From NCBI GenBank assembly GCA_033065855.1, contig JAVXUO010000939.1, forward strand, positions 62,001 through 126,000: 64,000 bases of DNA, given 5' to 3'. A model generated the notes under the pieces. It saw nothing but the letters and a program-made list of their open reading frames with translations. It was not told where the DNA came from and did no database searches. The position numbers were made by a program, and so were the translations under genes. This DNA comes from Escallonia rubra. Taxonomy: Eukaryota; Streptophyta; Magnoliopsida; Escalloniales; Escalloniaceae. This document shows, in pieces, positions 20,163 through 40,044 of the stretch (its first letter is position 1; each line of letters opens with the position of its first letter).

Positions 20163-23100
20163 CTACTCTTCTGCAGGAGGGTCTACCCAGCGGCCATGAT
20201 CTTTTATTAGCTGGATCAAGGCATCAGTTGCCTGCTCCATTGCAATCGCTCGCTTTACCACCGTCTGAAACGCAATCCAGCCACCAGAGGTTAACAAAAT
20301 ATTACAGCTTGTGAAGCCGTATTGTAGCCTTACTAGAAGAGAAGGTTATACGCAATGAGCCACATGTTTTGGATGAGAAAGAGTTCAATGCACCATAGGC
20401 CTTTTAGAGATGAAAAGAATTTAAGGCTTGAGACATTGGTCAGATCTAGAACAAACTTGGCACAGCTCACTTAAACATAAGACTAAACGTAACTATAACC
20501 TGGGTGATCCGAAGAGTTAGAAATACATATAACTAAGATTCAATTACTGAAATATTCCCACCATAGAAAAACTCTCACAGGCCAATGATTAATGGTGCTT
20601 CTGTCGTTTTCATGTCTCTCATGGACTAATAGTCCGAAGTGACATAATTTTGATTTTCTGGTTAGACTTTCCTGATGCTTTACAAAAGGAAAGGTAAGTT
20701 GCGTCAGTAAGCTCTAGTCCTAGTAGTCACTGAATGCTAGAAACAATGGGGTGCATATGCCTGCAACTTGAAATTTACACTGCCGTCAACCCCAAACTCC
20801 TGTGTAGTTGGTTGGGAAATTAGAACAGAAAAACCAGTTTTTACTCACCACTACAACCCCCCCCCCCTCTCTGTGTCTATGTCTAGTTCCCCTTTTATTG
20901 TATTCACTTATCTTTCTTCCTTCTCAATTTTCCCACACAAACCCCAGAATCCCCACCAACCTAACCCATGTTTGAAACAACATCTACCTCATTACAACTC
21001 TTAAACACGCAGGAAATTTTGGTTATTACACTCAAAACTCATATCATGTCAAAGAAAGGGAAACATTGATACCTTCCCAACGTAAAGGTCGATCTTTCCT
21101 GGTGCACCGCCAACATACCCAAAATCTGCATCAGCCATCTCCCCTGGTCCATTTACAATGCAGCCCATGATTGCAATCTGTTACGGGAAAAAGAAAAAAT
21201 TGATGATACCATAGTAGAAGGGTGCTATTCGATGTTATCTAACCACCAAGGCCAAGAGGATTTGGTAATTACTGAAACTCCAGGCAAGTGTGATGTCTTC
21301 TCTCTTATTTCTGCACTTATCTCTTGAAGATCAAACAAAGTCCTGCCGCAAGATGGACACGAGACATATTCCTGATAATAAAAGTTATTCACACACTAAT
21401 ATAACTCAAGAGTCCTTTTGAAGTTAAGCCAAACAATTCTTACTCCAAACCATAAACCCCATATACCGTCTTTGTATTACGCATTCTGCAACCCTGTAGC
21501 AAATTGAAGGAAGTATTTCTAAGGAAATCAAAGTCCTGGTCTGGGGCTTCTAACAAGATCCCGTCACCAAATCCATCTACTAAAAGGGCTCCAGCATTGG
21601 CACCGGCAGCAATGACTAGATCGTCCCTGCAATAAGAAGAAGAACGTTAAAACCAAAAAGCTCTCTTGCTCAAATCCTTGTTGGTTTTCTTGTTTGTGCA
21701 TACCTGTGAATTCCTTTCTGATATTGTATGTGGTGAATTACAGGGAAGTTTAGATCATTTTCCGAAAGATAGTCAAATAGCCTGCAGCAATCAAGACATC
21801 AAAACTATCAGGACCGGTCTAAATGCACCTCAGGACGTTAATTGCTGTAAAAGAGTGGAAGGTGAATTTTATCGGACAGTAATATAAAAAAACAGAAGAA
21901 AATTAGCAATCACTACTTTCTATTAACAGATCTTAGTGCAGTCAAACTGCTGCAAACGAAATACGTCACCAGCTTATACTCCCAGTTGCCTGCACTAGAT
22001 CAGCGTATCATTACACCTCTTGCACACCTCAGATTAAATTTTCACATAGGCATATATTGTCAAGTCTACGAGATTCCATATCTAATTCAGACTCTAAATC
22101 AGATTATTCATTGGTTGGAAACGTGAGCTTGTGAATCGGGCAGCAACCATAATTTAATTAAACTGCAATATGGCATGCTTAATGTGCATAGTATATAAAC
22201 TCATTCTTCATTCTAATACAACATGAGCTCTACTTCAGAGAGGTGAAGGAGAAGCAACTCTTACATGGTGTGAACCGATCTTGTCCCATTCTTTGTACAT
22301 TACGTGTGCAGACACATGCAGACAGGTGGATGAATCGTCTGGGTATGTATATGCATATCAAGAAATGCATGCAGCCCCAAGAGGGGGTAACTAATTGCCC
22401 TACTGCTTTAGGTTGGTCAGATTTGTACCTTCTAGCTGCCTGAACTCTCCCAATTTTCTCCTCGGCGTATGGTAGCTCATGAAGAACCATTGTAGCATCG
22501 ATGTTCTTTAGGATTTCCAGCTCTTCGTAGGATTCATCACCACGTGCTGAAACAGCCAAGCGTGTGCCTGAATGAAAAGCATTAACACAGTATGAGCAAT
22601 ACATTTAACCATGCAAATGACAGATGATTTATATATAGTTCTCAAAGAAGTGTAACAAAAACCACACCTTCAGGTAAAAGCTTGTGAGCACCAGTTGATA
22701 ATTCTTTGAGCGTTACCAGCACCACAGCATTGGGCAGTGGTCTCGTCAACTGCTCTGATAAAGGAGTTATAACTCCCATACTTATATCTATCAGCCTTTT
22801 GAGAGCTAGTCGCTGATCATGGCAGAAGGAAGAAAGTCAGTTCATTTCACACTTCTATTGACTCCACACAAAATTAGAAGGGCATGAAGTGCAAGAAGGC
22901 AGAGTTTAAGAGGTTGAACACGATCAGAGAAACTATATCAGGAATATTTGCAATCCTTGATTAAACTAGAGGAGCACTAAAGAGGTGGGAATCCTTACAG
23001 AATCTTTATCATCTACTGGTGGAAGCTCTCTCAGTAAGATTGAGTCTACAGTGGCCAGATCCTAAATCAAAACCAAACTGCTATCAAAATCTGATGAATA

Positions 23101-26100
23101 TTCTACATACGATTAAATGATTCTTATAATTATGCTCAATAAAACAAGTAGAAATAAACCTTAAATGGCATGCCAACGGCAAGTTTTGCTGCCAGTGATC
23201 TGTAGAGCAGTTCAGGTGTCTGGTCAAAGAAAGAGGATAATTTCAAGATTGGAATCAAGAGAGCAAACCCATAAAAGATAAGCAAAGCACAGGGAAGAAA
23301 ATCGTGTCACAGCACTTATTAAAACACAAGAAAATAGAATAAGGCAACTCGAGTGCCAGCTATGACCTTCAATTGATCTACGGAAACTGACATGAGAACA
23401 GAGCCATCACGGTGGAGCACTCCTCTATAATCCACCTCTTCACCCTGTTGTTAGATAGAGTAGAAGTTATCAGTACTAAAAGCTACATGGAGCAATGAAA
23501 AGGCACAGCGTAAAGTTCCTCAAAACTTAAGCCTGACCTCCTTTTGCACTGGCAATTGACCAGTTCTGCGTTGGAAATCAAAATAACGTCTGTGTTTTTC
23601 TTCAAATGGTGCCTGATTCCAGAAGACACGAGCAGTAGCTTAAAAACGTGATGACAAAGTCAAAAGCTTACTTAGCATAAAAATGTATCCAAGATATGAT
23701 AAAAGCCCTACCACTCCTTGCTGAAGATTGGCTGCTCTCATACCAAGGTTAGCCAGCTTTCTACAAGGGTCTATTTCCTCTTCTGGAGGTTCTGTAAGGG
23801 ACACCCTGATTGTGTCACCCAGTCCATCCTGTAAAAAGAACAATGTGCTTAAGTTAAAGCATCTTCAAAGTTGGTTCTATCTGATGATAATTCCTCTCAT
23901 GGTTGCAGTAATATGGCAGAACCATGGGGCAGATGAACGAGTTTTACATGAACTAGCTTAGAAATCTGCTAGATAGGAGGTGAAAGTAGTTAGTGTTGTC
24001 ACTGATACGGATGTGGCTTTTTCCTGAACACAATGAGTATGAAAGGACGAACGTGACGCGAAACTATTACATAGAAATTCCAACCAAGTGGATGTGTGAT
24101 TAATAGAACCCCGTGAAATATAACCTATGACTTCTTAATGGCCTTCCATTTCAGTCAATGCACACAGAGGAACCGATAAAGTCATATAGGTGTCGGCTAG
24201 TTCAGCTGGTAAAGTCTCTTGGCGCCGTAAAAAGAGACCTGGGAGCGATTCCCACCTAAACCAGGGATTTGGGAGGGCTTAGGGGAGGGCAGGGAGGCGA
24301 GGGTTACCCATTATTGCCCAGGCTCAAGTGGCCCGCGATGCACCAAAAGAAGAAAGGAATAAAGAAAGGCACCTGAAGAAGTGTTCCAATGCCAATTGCA
24401 GATTTCATCCGTCCATCCTCACCCTCACCAGCTTCAGTAACTCCCAAGTGTAATGGATAATCCCATCCTTGAACATACATTTCAGCTACAAGCAGACGAT
24501 ATGCTTGGACCATGATAACTGGGTTGCTTGCTTTCATTGAGAACACAAAATTATGGAAGTCTAATTTCCGACAAATTCTTGCAAACTCAAATGCAGATTC
24601 AACCTGTTTTAAAATCAAGACGAGTATGACACCATCTAAGTCACAAGTTAGTCAACACAAGCACAGAAGCATGTAGTAGATGAAAGAGAGCTGCTCACCA
24701 TTCCCCTAGGAGAATCGCCATAGTAACTCATTATACGATCTGAAAGGCTCCCATGGTTTGTTCCAATGCGCATTGCCCGTCCGTATTTCTTACATTTCTC
24801 AACCAATGGAACGAAGACCTGGGGTGCACCGCAAAAAATGTATATGAGACAACTAGAAACTTGCATTGCTGAGACGTTACTAACGATATCATTTGTTCCC
24901 AACCATTGTTGCTGTCCATCTCTTTATAACTCTCTCCGCTTCACCTAAGTCATTTATTCTTTTTGCTTTATTCTTACTTCAGTATTGCATGGTGATAAGA
25001 AGCAAATTAAGAACTGAATAGTGATGAGAACAAAGCTTGCAAGTGCCACTATAAGAGCAGTTGTTGAATGGTCTGACCTGTTCAATGTGCTCAAGTTCTT
25101 TTTGATAGTCATCTTCTGTGTACTCGAGCTGCTCAAACTGTGCCCGTCTATCAGCTGCAACGAATCACTGAATTAGATCTAGAATAATTGTTAGAAATAA
25201 TATACAAAGACAAGCGAGGAGAGTAAACATGATACCAAAGTTTCCTGGATTGACACGAATTTTGTCAAAGCATTCAGCAACTCTCATTGCAACAGGAGGA
25301 GCAAAATGAATGTCTGCCACCAGAGGTATGTTATAACTGCAAATATATGGAGCATGCAAGAGATTAAACATGCTAATACGCGATAGATATTCACATTCTT
25401 ATCAGTGGCAGTGATGAAAGAATAAGACCTACTTCTTTTGAACGAGGGTGTTTTTTATTTCAAAACATGCATCTGCTTCTTTTTTTCCTTGCACAGTTAT
25501 TCGAACAATATCTGCTCCGGTGTCAGCTATCTTCATTACCTACAAGCATGATAATTAAACTCATCAGGGATCATTAAGTTTCAGAAAAAACATAGTTTCG
25601 GACATGCCCATGTTATCAAACATCACCTGTCCACTATCATATCCAACCCTATATCATATGTATCCAGATTTTCAGCGCTAATTGATGCTTCCTAAAAGGC
25701 TATAAAGATCTCAAGTTTACATCAAAGTTTATCATGGAAATTTACCTTATCATTAGAATCCAAGCATGCTAAGGGATCAGCTATCAACTCGTAAGTCAAA
25801 ACATATAAACATAAACACCACAAGACGGGTACAAATCATAAAAAAATTAAGCTAGATGCTAACATGTTAACATCTAGTTTCTTGTGACTAGCTTATATGG
25901 GTGGAGATATAGATACAGTCGTCAAAAGCTAGATGCTGGAATAGAAGAACAAGGAGAGTAAAAGAACCTGCTCTACTGTTCCTGCGATATCCTTAGTGTC
26001 TGTTGTGGTCATCGTTTGAATCCTTATAGGATGCTCACTACCAATAGCCACATTACCAACCATAACTGTCCGAGTTTTCCTCCTGACAGTTTTGTGTGTC

Positions 26101-26508
26101 GATTCACAATATTTTTGCCGGGGAACTACATTTAGACAACAACTAATTAGCATATATCAGTACAGGTTCTTCACCTTGTTTTTCCCCTTGATTGATTAGA
26201 AACTCAAGGTAACTGAAACACGTTAATTAGCTGAAAATTTAAATCAAGAAAATTGAACGTTTACAGGTCTGCATCTAGCAAAGTTTGGTGAATAAAATAC
26301 CTAATAGAAGGCTCCCTTCCGATGCAGGCCTAAGTTCGGCAATATCCGAACCGGGGTTAGAATTTCTGATCACGGATACCTTGGTTCTATGAAACTTGAC
26401 CCTCTGCAAGTTACAAACTCTGACAAATTCCATACTCTTTGAGAAACCTAGACCATTATCCTTGCTTTTGAGACCCGTAAATGAAGGTGGAGCAGCTCCA
26501 GTCGCCAT
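20163..26508 (-). CDS. HDS: 4-hydroxy-3-methylbut-2-enyl diphosphate synthase (HDS/IspG), plastid
   Basis: Converts MEcPP to HMBPP, the penultimate step of the plastid MEP pathway, using a 4Fe-4S cluster. Nineteen exons in order: 26508-26301, 26125-25968, 25539-25433, 25336-25236, 25154-25078, 24818-24699, 24603-24373, 23828-23712, 23612-23538, 23444-23367, 23219-23160, 23061-22999, 22812-22668, 22567-22429, 21781-21704, 21626-21467, 21371-21273, 21177-21073, 20264-20163. All borders are GT-AG and the frame is continuous for 740 residues, the usual plant length. The first 75 or so residues look like a plastid transit peptide. A TIM-barrel part follows ([25 protein letters not shown]), then the plant-specific insert, then the cluster domain with C644-P-S-C647 and GC678IVNGPGE685. 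An upstream in-frame ATG (26520) would add only four residues; MATGAAPP matches the family start better. Intron 7 carries a SINE-like insertion. Confidence 0.95.
24187..24370 (+). mobile_element. SINE-like insertion in HDS intron 7
   Basis: GTGTCGGCTAGTTCAGCTGG (24187) resembles a pol III A box. The text GGGAGCGATTCCCACC about 50 bp on resembles a B box, as in a tRNA-derived head. A G-rich body and an A-rich tail (AAAGAAGAAAGGAATAAAGAAA) follow. It is antisense to HDS, and its tail ends within a few bases of the donor of intron 7 (24371-24372). A weak AATAAAG/GATAAAG match is the only possible target duplication. Confidence 0.5.
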
Positions 26509-26541
26509 TTCGACCAACACAAAGTCTCAAACTTTAAACTC

Positions 26542-27251
26542 CTGAAACACAAAAAGGGGAATTTAACCAGGATTAAGCAAAATTATTCAGTATCAAGTAT
26601 AAAATAGTTTCCGATGCAGAACCAATCTATTTGGTCATTAGATGCAAGGAAACTATCGTGCTTGGTGATCTACATATCTATGACAATTTCGATGTGCATG
26701 CTTGCTTCATTTGCTGCTTTTCTCTTTATTTAATCTGGGGCCAGAATATGAATTCATAACCTATAATTCTCCTTCCAACTTGATTCAGCTTAAGTCATAC
26801 AATACTTGGGCTCAGGTAATGTCAAAAAGCACCAAACTGAAACTACTTCCCTTTTCTTTCACGATTGCATGATTGTGGGTTACTCGTAAAAGAATAATTT
26901 TTCTTCCAATTTGGTCCAGCAACTTAGAATAACCCCAAAACACATATTGATGCTTTCAAGAAGTCAAAGCACTAATTACCTTACCAAGTTAACCAAGTCA
27001 ACTTCTGAGCTAAAGCAACTAAACGATCAATGTCTAGACTCTTGAGACTATGGAATCTTGCAAGCTTCAACTACCAAACAGTGTATAACCCACAGTCATA
27101 CAAGGATGAATAACATTACTGATCAAAGAATCTGATTAACAAAAAAGTTCAGCCCAAAACCAAATTGCAACCTTTACTATTAATCATCTTGCATGGTGTG
27201 ATAACACTTGAAACCCAGATGAAATTATACTTCCAATAATTAAAAACATAC
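26542..27251 (-). other. Probable 5'UTR intron of HDS
   Basis: On the minus strand GAATTTAAG|gtatgttttt (donor just below 27252) and tgtttcag|GAG (acceptor at 26542-26543) bracket about 710 bp of non-coding AT-rich DNA. The HDS start codon follows 33 bp after the acceptor. The leader exon would lie above 27252, and the transcription start is probably near 27300-27420. This is inferred from splice consensus only. Confidence 0.55.
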
Positions 27252-27419
27252 CTTAAATTCAAGAAAGAAGGAGCTTGTCTGTAGGGTGGAGCAAATGATC
27301 CGTTCAGCAGGGCTAAGAAGGATCTGGAGAGGGAGAAATTGTGGTGGGTGGAGTTTGAAAGGGTAGTGTCTTGAAATGGGCTTTCAAGGAAAAAGATGGG
27401 AAGATTGAAATATATAAAG

Positions 27420-30400
27420 CTAAATATTAGAAGCAGAAATCAGTGAAAGTAACAACCATTTGAAACCGGACAAACAACGTTTCTGGAGCATCTCTTGTTT
27501 TGCTCTATCACACTGACCATACAATATCCAGAGAGGTGAGTATTTATCATTTAGTCCTTATACTTTGGCAACATTCGTCGTAATACCGCAGTTGCATCAT
27601 TTTGTTTATCTGCCTCGTGGAACATGTGCCATATGCACAATGAGATGGTCTATACAGTCCAAATTAATGCTAGACCTAAAAATTGGAGGGGGGGGGGGGG
27701 GGGAGAGAGAGAGCTTTAAGAAGCAACGCGTGAGAGCTAATTAACCTACTGCATTAGCATGGTCCCGTAAATGTTGCCAATTGACCAAGACCCGTAAATG
27801 ATCTCGTAAATGTAGACCACATTCTTGTACAGCTGGTGTCTTTTTTGTCTCAATTTTACAGCTACAGATCTTTATAGCTGCCAGTTGACGTGGAAAACTA
27901 AAGGCAAAATTGAACAAGCTAATGCAACTTATATTAGTTGAAGAAATTGCTTCAGGGGGGATATTAGGGTTATGCTTTGTTAGAAAGTAACTCTTGGCTA
28001 CTCTTATAATCAGAAAGATTAATTGTTTTATTACACATGTATTATCTAGATTAAATTAAAAAACATCCCGTAAATTATTGAAGTTCATCTTCTAATTTAC
28101 TCGACAGGCCAAAACACGCTTAATGGAGTGAAATAATGTGAGAATGTTATGATTATAACAGTTGCCTACGAAACTTGTTACATTACTGCTTCACCAGAGA
28201 GAAAAACCATACTGGTGATGTTGCAGATGAGCTCTAAACTTTCAACATATATGAGCATGGTATAGCATCTCATAGTTTGCACTAAGTAAAGGCAAGATTG
28301 TGAGCAGTCAAGACAAATATATGCATAACTAAGAAACCCCACCACCAGATTGGTAAAAGATTGTACATGGTCCACATTTGTTTAACATTTTTCGTGATCT
28401 CACGAGATGTACAAAAGTAAACTAGAAACTAAGGTTAAATACAGACATTGTTTGCCAACTACTCTTAATTGTTAATTCATATACAATAGAAGACCCCGTC
28501 ATGTCATTATGGTGAAAACCAACAAAATTTTCCAAATACAACAAGAGCGAACCAAAAATATGGACAAGATACGGGTGGAAACTCCTAACTAAAAACCTTT
28601 TAAGAGAGCACAGAGATGTTCGTAATATGAAGAATTTAAATTAACAATCGTATTTTTCGACTTGACCTGGCGAGATTGAAGACAAATTTCAAGATCTTTT
28701 GGCAACTATTTAAGATCATATTTGCTTCACTTAGATCTTATCTTTACCATTAGGGGTGTCAATGGTTCAAAAAGATGAAAAAAATCAATTAGGAGGTGAA
28801 GGGAAGAATAGAAGTTATCCAAAGTCCATGGGCTAAAGTGCAAAAATAATTTGGGAATCTTGGTGACTGTTTTACCAGATTCCGGTCGGGCTAGGCTGCT
28901 CTACGCAAAGTCGTGGTCCACGCGCGGCTTTAACTCCCGACGGCTGTGCACACAAACTCGTGCCGCACGCGAGGTACAACTTTTTTTTCAACGTTGTAAA
29001 CTCTTCAAGAAAAAATTATTACGCTACGTGTTGACGATGTTGTGTTCTGCTTTACTGTTATTATATATACGAGTCACCGTAACACATGTAATGCGTGTAA
29101 AAAATGAAGTTAATGATATAAATTTTATTAAAAAAAATTAAGTATCTCGTGTAAGTGTTTATTATCACATTCGATAAAATAAAATTTGAATTATTGGAAT
29201 CAAACATGTCATTTATAAGTAGTTAGTTACTATCTAGACTTTTGTTTTGTGTCACATTTTTTGAAAAAAATTATATCTATCTTCTAGTCACCGTGACATA
29301 TGCAATGCGTGTAAAAATAAAGTTAGTAATATGAATTTTTTTAAAGATAATCTAGCAAAGGAATAAGTTTTTATCGTCTAATGCGGTGAAATGAAAATTA
29401 TATCGTGAAAACCAAACATATCTTTTTAAGCACTTATTTTCTATTTGCATTTTACGTTATGTCACTTTTCAAGATTTTCATATTATGCCAAGTGTCTAAC
29501 TCGTAAATAAGTACTTATCTAACATCAAAAAAGATATTACACCAAAAATTATATTCTCTAAAAAAAAAAATTGGAGAAGAAACAACCATTACCCATGTAC
29601 TGGGACAAGATTAAGTTTTAACTTTTTTGTAATTTTGCTGAATCTGCTTCTATTATACGTTCGAAATCATATGACCAACCAATATCGCAGCTTAATGTCA
29701 ATTCCTTGTCATTATAGAAAATATAACCTTTTGTTTAGTTTTTAGTTTTAGTGTTGTACCTAACGTCTGTACTACTTCTTTTGATATAATATAGTTCTCA
29801 ATATTCCAATATATATATAACCTTATGTTTGTAAAAGATATTATCAAATTACTACACTTGACAACAACGATGGTTAACTTGACAACAAAGTCAAATATAT
29901 ACAACAAAAGAGACGAAAACAAGTCTGCTTTTTGTTTATTTTCCTCGAGGAACATGTGCCCTCGTGGTCGTGGAACACACTCCACATGGTTATGTACAGC
30001 TGACTTAGCTCAAAGCATCGAACGGTTCTGCTCCTCTACTCCCTGCAGATTAATGCTCAGGAGCATTAAAGAGCTTTAGCTCATCAACCTACTGAAAAAT
30101 GCAGTGGCGTATCTTTCAGTTTACTCCACAGAGACACATACCAAAACACACGGGTACAGATGAATCCCTCAAGGTCAAGGAATGATCTCGCTCGCGCTTG
30201 CTGAGCGATATGATGCAACGATGCTATGCGTATAACAGTTTCTTACCAAGCATTCCTACTACTGCTCCGATGCTGCACATGAACTCTAGATTATCACCCT
30301 AAATGAGCATGGTGCGTCACATCTTGGCTCGCAGCAAGCAAGAACTGAAATTTAAATGCCGAAAAAGTTAAGCGCTGAATTCGTAAAACTGAAAACTTTA

Positions 30401-31091
30401 AGCGACTGAATTCTTAACGGAATATAAGTTAACTTGTTTAGTAAATCAAACGCAGATGCCTGAAAATTGTTTATTTATAAATTTGTCCATTTTATCAAAA
30501 TTATACATTTGTTTATGTACTTTATAATTCTAAAATCGTATAGGTGGTGCTGGTGACGGTGACCATGGAATAATAGTGAAGGTGGTGGTGGCAACGGCGG
30601 CGAAAAGGTGTCAACGGTGATAGTAATGGTGGGTGAAGACGTGATGTTGGTAATTATGACGATAACGATAGTCATAGACGTTGACATGGCGATCATGACA
30701 GTGATTGTAGTATGATGAATCTTTAAAGAATTTCGACGGAAGTGGACGTGGAGACAATAACGACGATATGGTGGAAGTGGCGTTGTCCTTGTAGTGGTGG
30801 TGGTGATAATAACTAGGTCGTGGTAATTGTGGTGGTGGTAATAAAAGAAAATAATGGTTGTGATTTTATTATGGTAGAAACAGTGTTACCAGAAAATTAA
30901 TTAAGACAGCATCGTGGTGATAATTGTTTTCTTATGTAAAAATATTTTAAATAACTTTTAATCATCTCACTTAGAATTAAGTGATCAGCATTAAGTAAAT
31001 CAACTTAAAACTTTAGTCTATTTTTTGGTAAGAATTAATTTTTTAAGTGATACAAGATTTAACGTTATTAAACGTACTTAATTGAAAATCA
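27420..31091. other. Intergenic region upstream of HDS
   Basis: The HDS promoter should occupy the first several hundred bases. A G16 run followed by GA repeats lies at 27688-27713. Around 28990-29345 a diverged direct repeat (GTCACCGTAACACATGTAAT at about 29071 and GTCACCGTGACATATGCAAT at about 29287) suggests a decayed transposon. A GGT/GTG-rich block lies at 30540-30870. I recognise no protein-coding gene here, and the scattered short open frames have no family resemblance. Confidence 0.5.
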
Positions 31092-32288
31092 TTAAAAATT
31101 GGGTTAATTACAAAATTGTCCCCTGAGGTTTACACATTTTTGCACTTTGCTTCCCGTGTTTACAACTTTTGCAATAATGTCTCCTGAGGTTGACAAAACC
31201 ATTGCAAACAGCTCCAAAATTGGATGTCCATTCAATTTTGGACATTAAGTCCACATGTGCACTGCACATGCCATTTTGGCTTGGGCAATTATGTAATTTT
31301 CCCTGCGTCATCTTCCCTTTTCTCGCCGTCAAGCTCCCCGACCTTGCCCAAGAGTCACAGCCAACCATGGACCACCTACAGCTGTCGTTGCCACCAAGGG
31401 GTCGTCCATAATCCCACACAACTGCAAAAACCAAACAATGGGGCAATGCCACCACAACCACGGCCACTGTACTTGGCCGCACGGCCATCGCAAAGCTGTC
31501 GGAACAGCGCGAACCAGCATAAAAAAAAAAACTCAACACAAATTCATCCAGCAGAGTTGCACAACCAACGCCAACGGAGCCGCGAACACCACAAACCGCC
31601 GACCACCGTCACAAAGCTGCCGGAGCAGCAATAACATCTTAGCAAAAAAAAACCACGAAGAAGCCAGGGATGTCAGCATCACCCATCTTGGGGGCCATTT
31701 CTTCCATCCCAGCTTTAATAGATTCAACACAAAGGCACGGAATCATCCTTCTCGCACCATCGGTCAGAATCCTAGCGCCGCCGCTGTGGCGTGTCTTCCA
31801 GCAAAGCGCCATCTGGCTCCTGATCTGCACCGTCGCCGTGGCGTGTCTTCCAGCTCTTGATCTGCGCTGTCGCCGTGGCGTGTCTTCCAGCAAAGCGCCA
31901 TCTAGCTCCTGATCTGTGCCACCGTGCTCATGAGGAGAGCACCGGCCGGTGGTTGTGGGTTTCCGGTGGATCGGAGGACAGGCTAACAGCTTGTGGTGGT
32001 GGGGAGGATGCGTGAGAGAGAGAGAGAGAGAGAGAGGGAGAGCGAGTGATGAACAGAGTGAGAAGGGAAGATGGGTAGGGAATTGACCGATTTGCCCATG
32101 CCAAAACGGCATGTGCTGTGCACATGACAACTTAACGCCCAAAATTGGACGGACGTCCAATTTTGGAGTTGTTTGCAACGGTTTTGTCAACCTCGAGAGA
32201 CATTATTGCAAAAGTTGTAAACACGGGGGGCAAAGTGCAAAAACGTGTAAACCTCAGGAGACAGTTTTATAATTAACCCTTAAAAATT
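31092..32288. mobile_element. Long-TIR DNA transposon with 9-bp TSD (MULE type)
   Basis: The element occupies 31101-32279 (1179 bp). Its ends are long inverted repeats: GGGTTAATTACAAAATTGTC at the left matches the reverse complement of the right end GGGTTAATTATAAAACTGTC. The similarity continues inward for about 170 bp (CCTGAGGTTTACAC, TTTGCAC, TTTGCAATAATGTC, TTGACAAAACC, CCAAAATTGGA). A perfect 9-bp duplication TTAAAAATT flanks it (31092-31100 and 32280-32288), diagnostic of Mutator-like elements. The interior codes for nothing recognisable. It contains three copies of a GTGGCGTGTCTTCCAGC unit (about 31785-31895) and a GA microsatellite near 32013. Confidence 0.85.
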
Positions 32289-32960
32289 TTAAGCTAAAGT
32301 GCTTAATTGCGTTATCAAACACACCTAGGCAGGATATACTAGACAGGATATACAGAGTCAAAAGTCACGGTACACATGATAGACTTGAATACTCATTCTC
32401 ATCACAACGCATCAATATTCACGTGCAATCAATTTCATAGTGTTTTTAATGCAAGTCTGAAAATTTCCAAAAAAAATATTTCAGTGTTTCAAAACCAAGA
32501 CGGATTTTGATGCTTAAGAGGGCTGCTGAACGAGTTTCAACCGGTGTCTGAAACAAGCACAAACTTCGCTTAAGGCAGAACTCCTTCGCCTAGTGACCGT
32601 AACAGAGGGTCAAATGCATCAGCGCTGGCTCAGTGGCTCTGCAGTTCTATATGAAATGATTATGAAAGCAATTGGCGGGTTCATGAATGAACTTTACACA
32701 GGAACTCAAACACCAAACAGCACGACGAAAGAAGCCAATGACAAGAAAATGAATCTAGCCTGGTAAAAATTGAACTAAAGCTCAGCTGAGTATATCCCTA
32801 AACTACACGGAGTAAAGGTTGACTGCGCTGACCCAAGTCGCGTTCGGGATTGACTTCCAATTGCATTTTCAAAAGAATTCTCTCAGCAGTTAACAACCAA
32901 CATATTAACCCTGTTTTAAAAAGATAAGCACACATTGGGAGGATAAACAACCAGTATTCA
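32289..32960. other. Downstream of RuvB-like 1
   Basis: Non-coding DNA that should include the 3'UTR of the leftward RuvB-like gene. I see no repeat or gene of note. Confidence 0.4.

Positions 32961-40044
<7,084 letters not shown>

Noticed and set aside
22230-22604. 124-residue minus frame as a separate gene
   Set aside because: It is HDS exon 14 read through into introns.
31108-32190. Several long open frames on both strands
   Set aside because: All lie within the MULE-type element; they arise from the GC-rich interior and TIRs and show no protein family.
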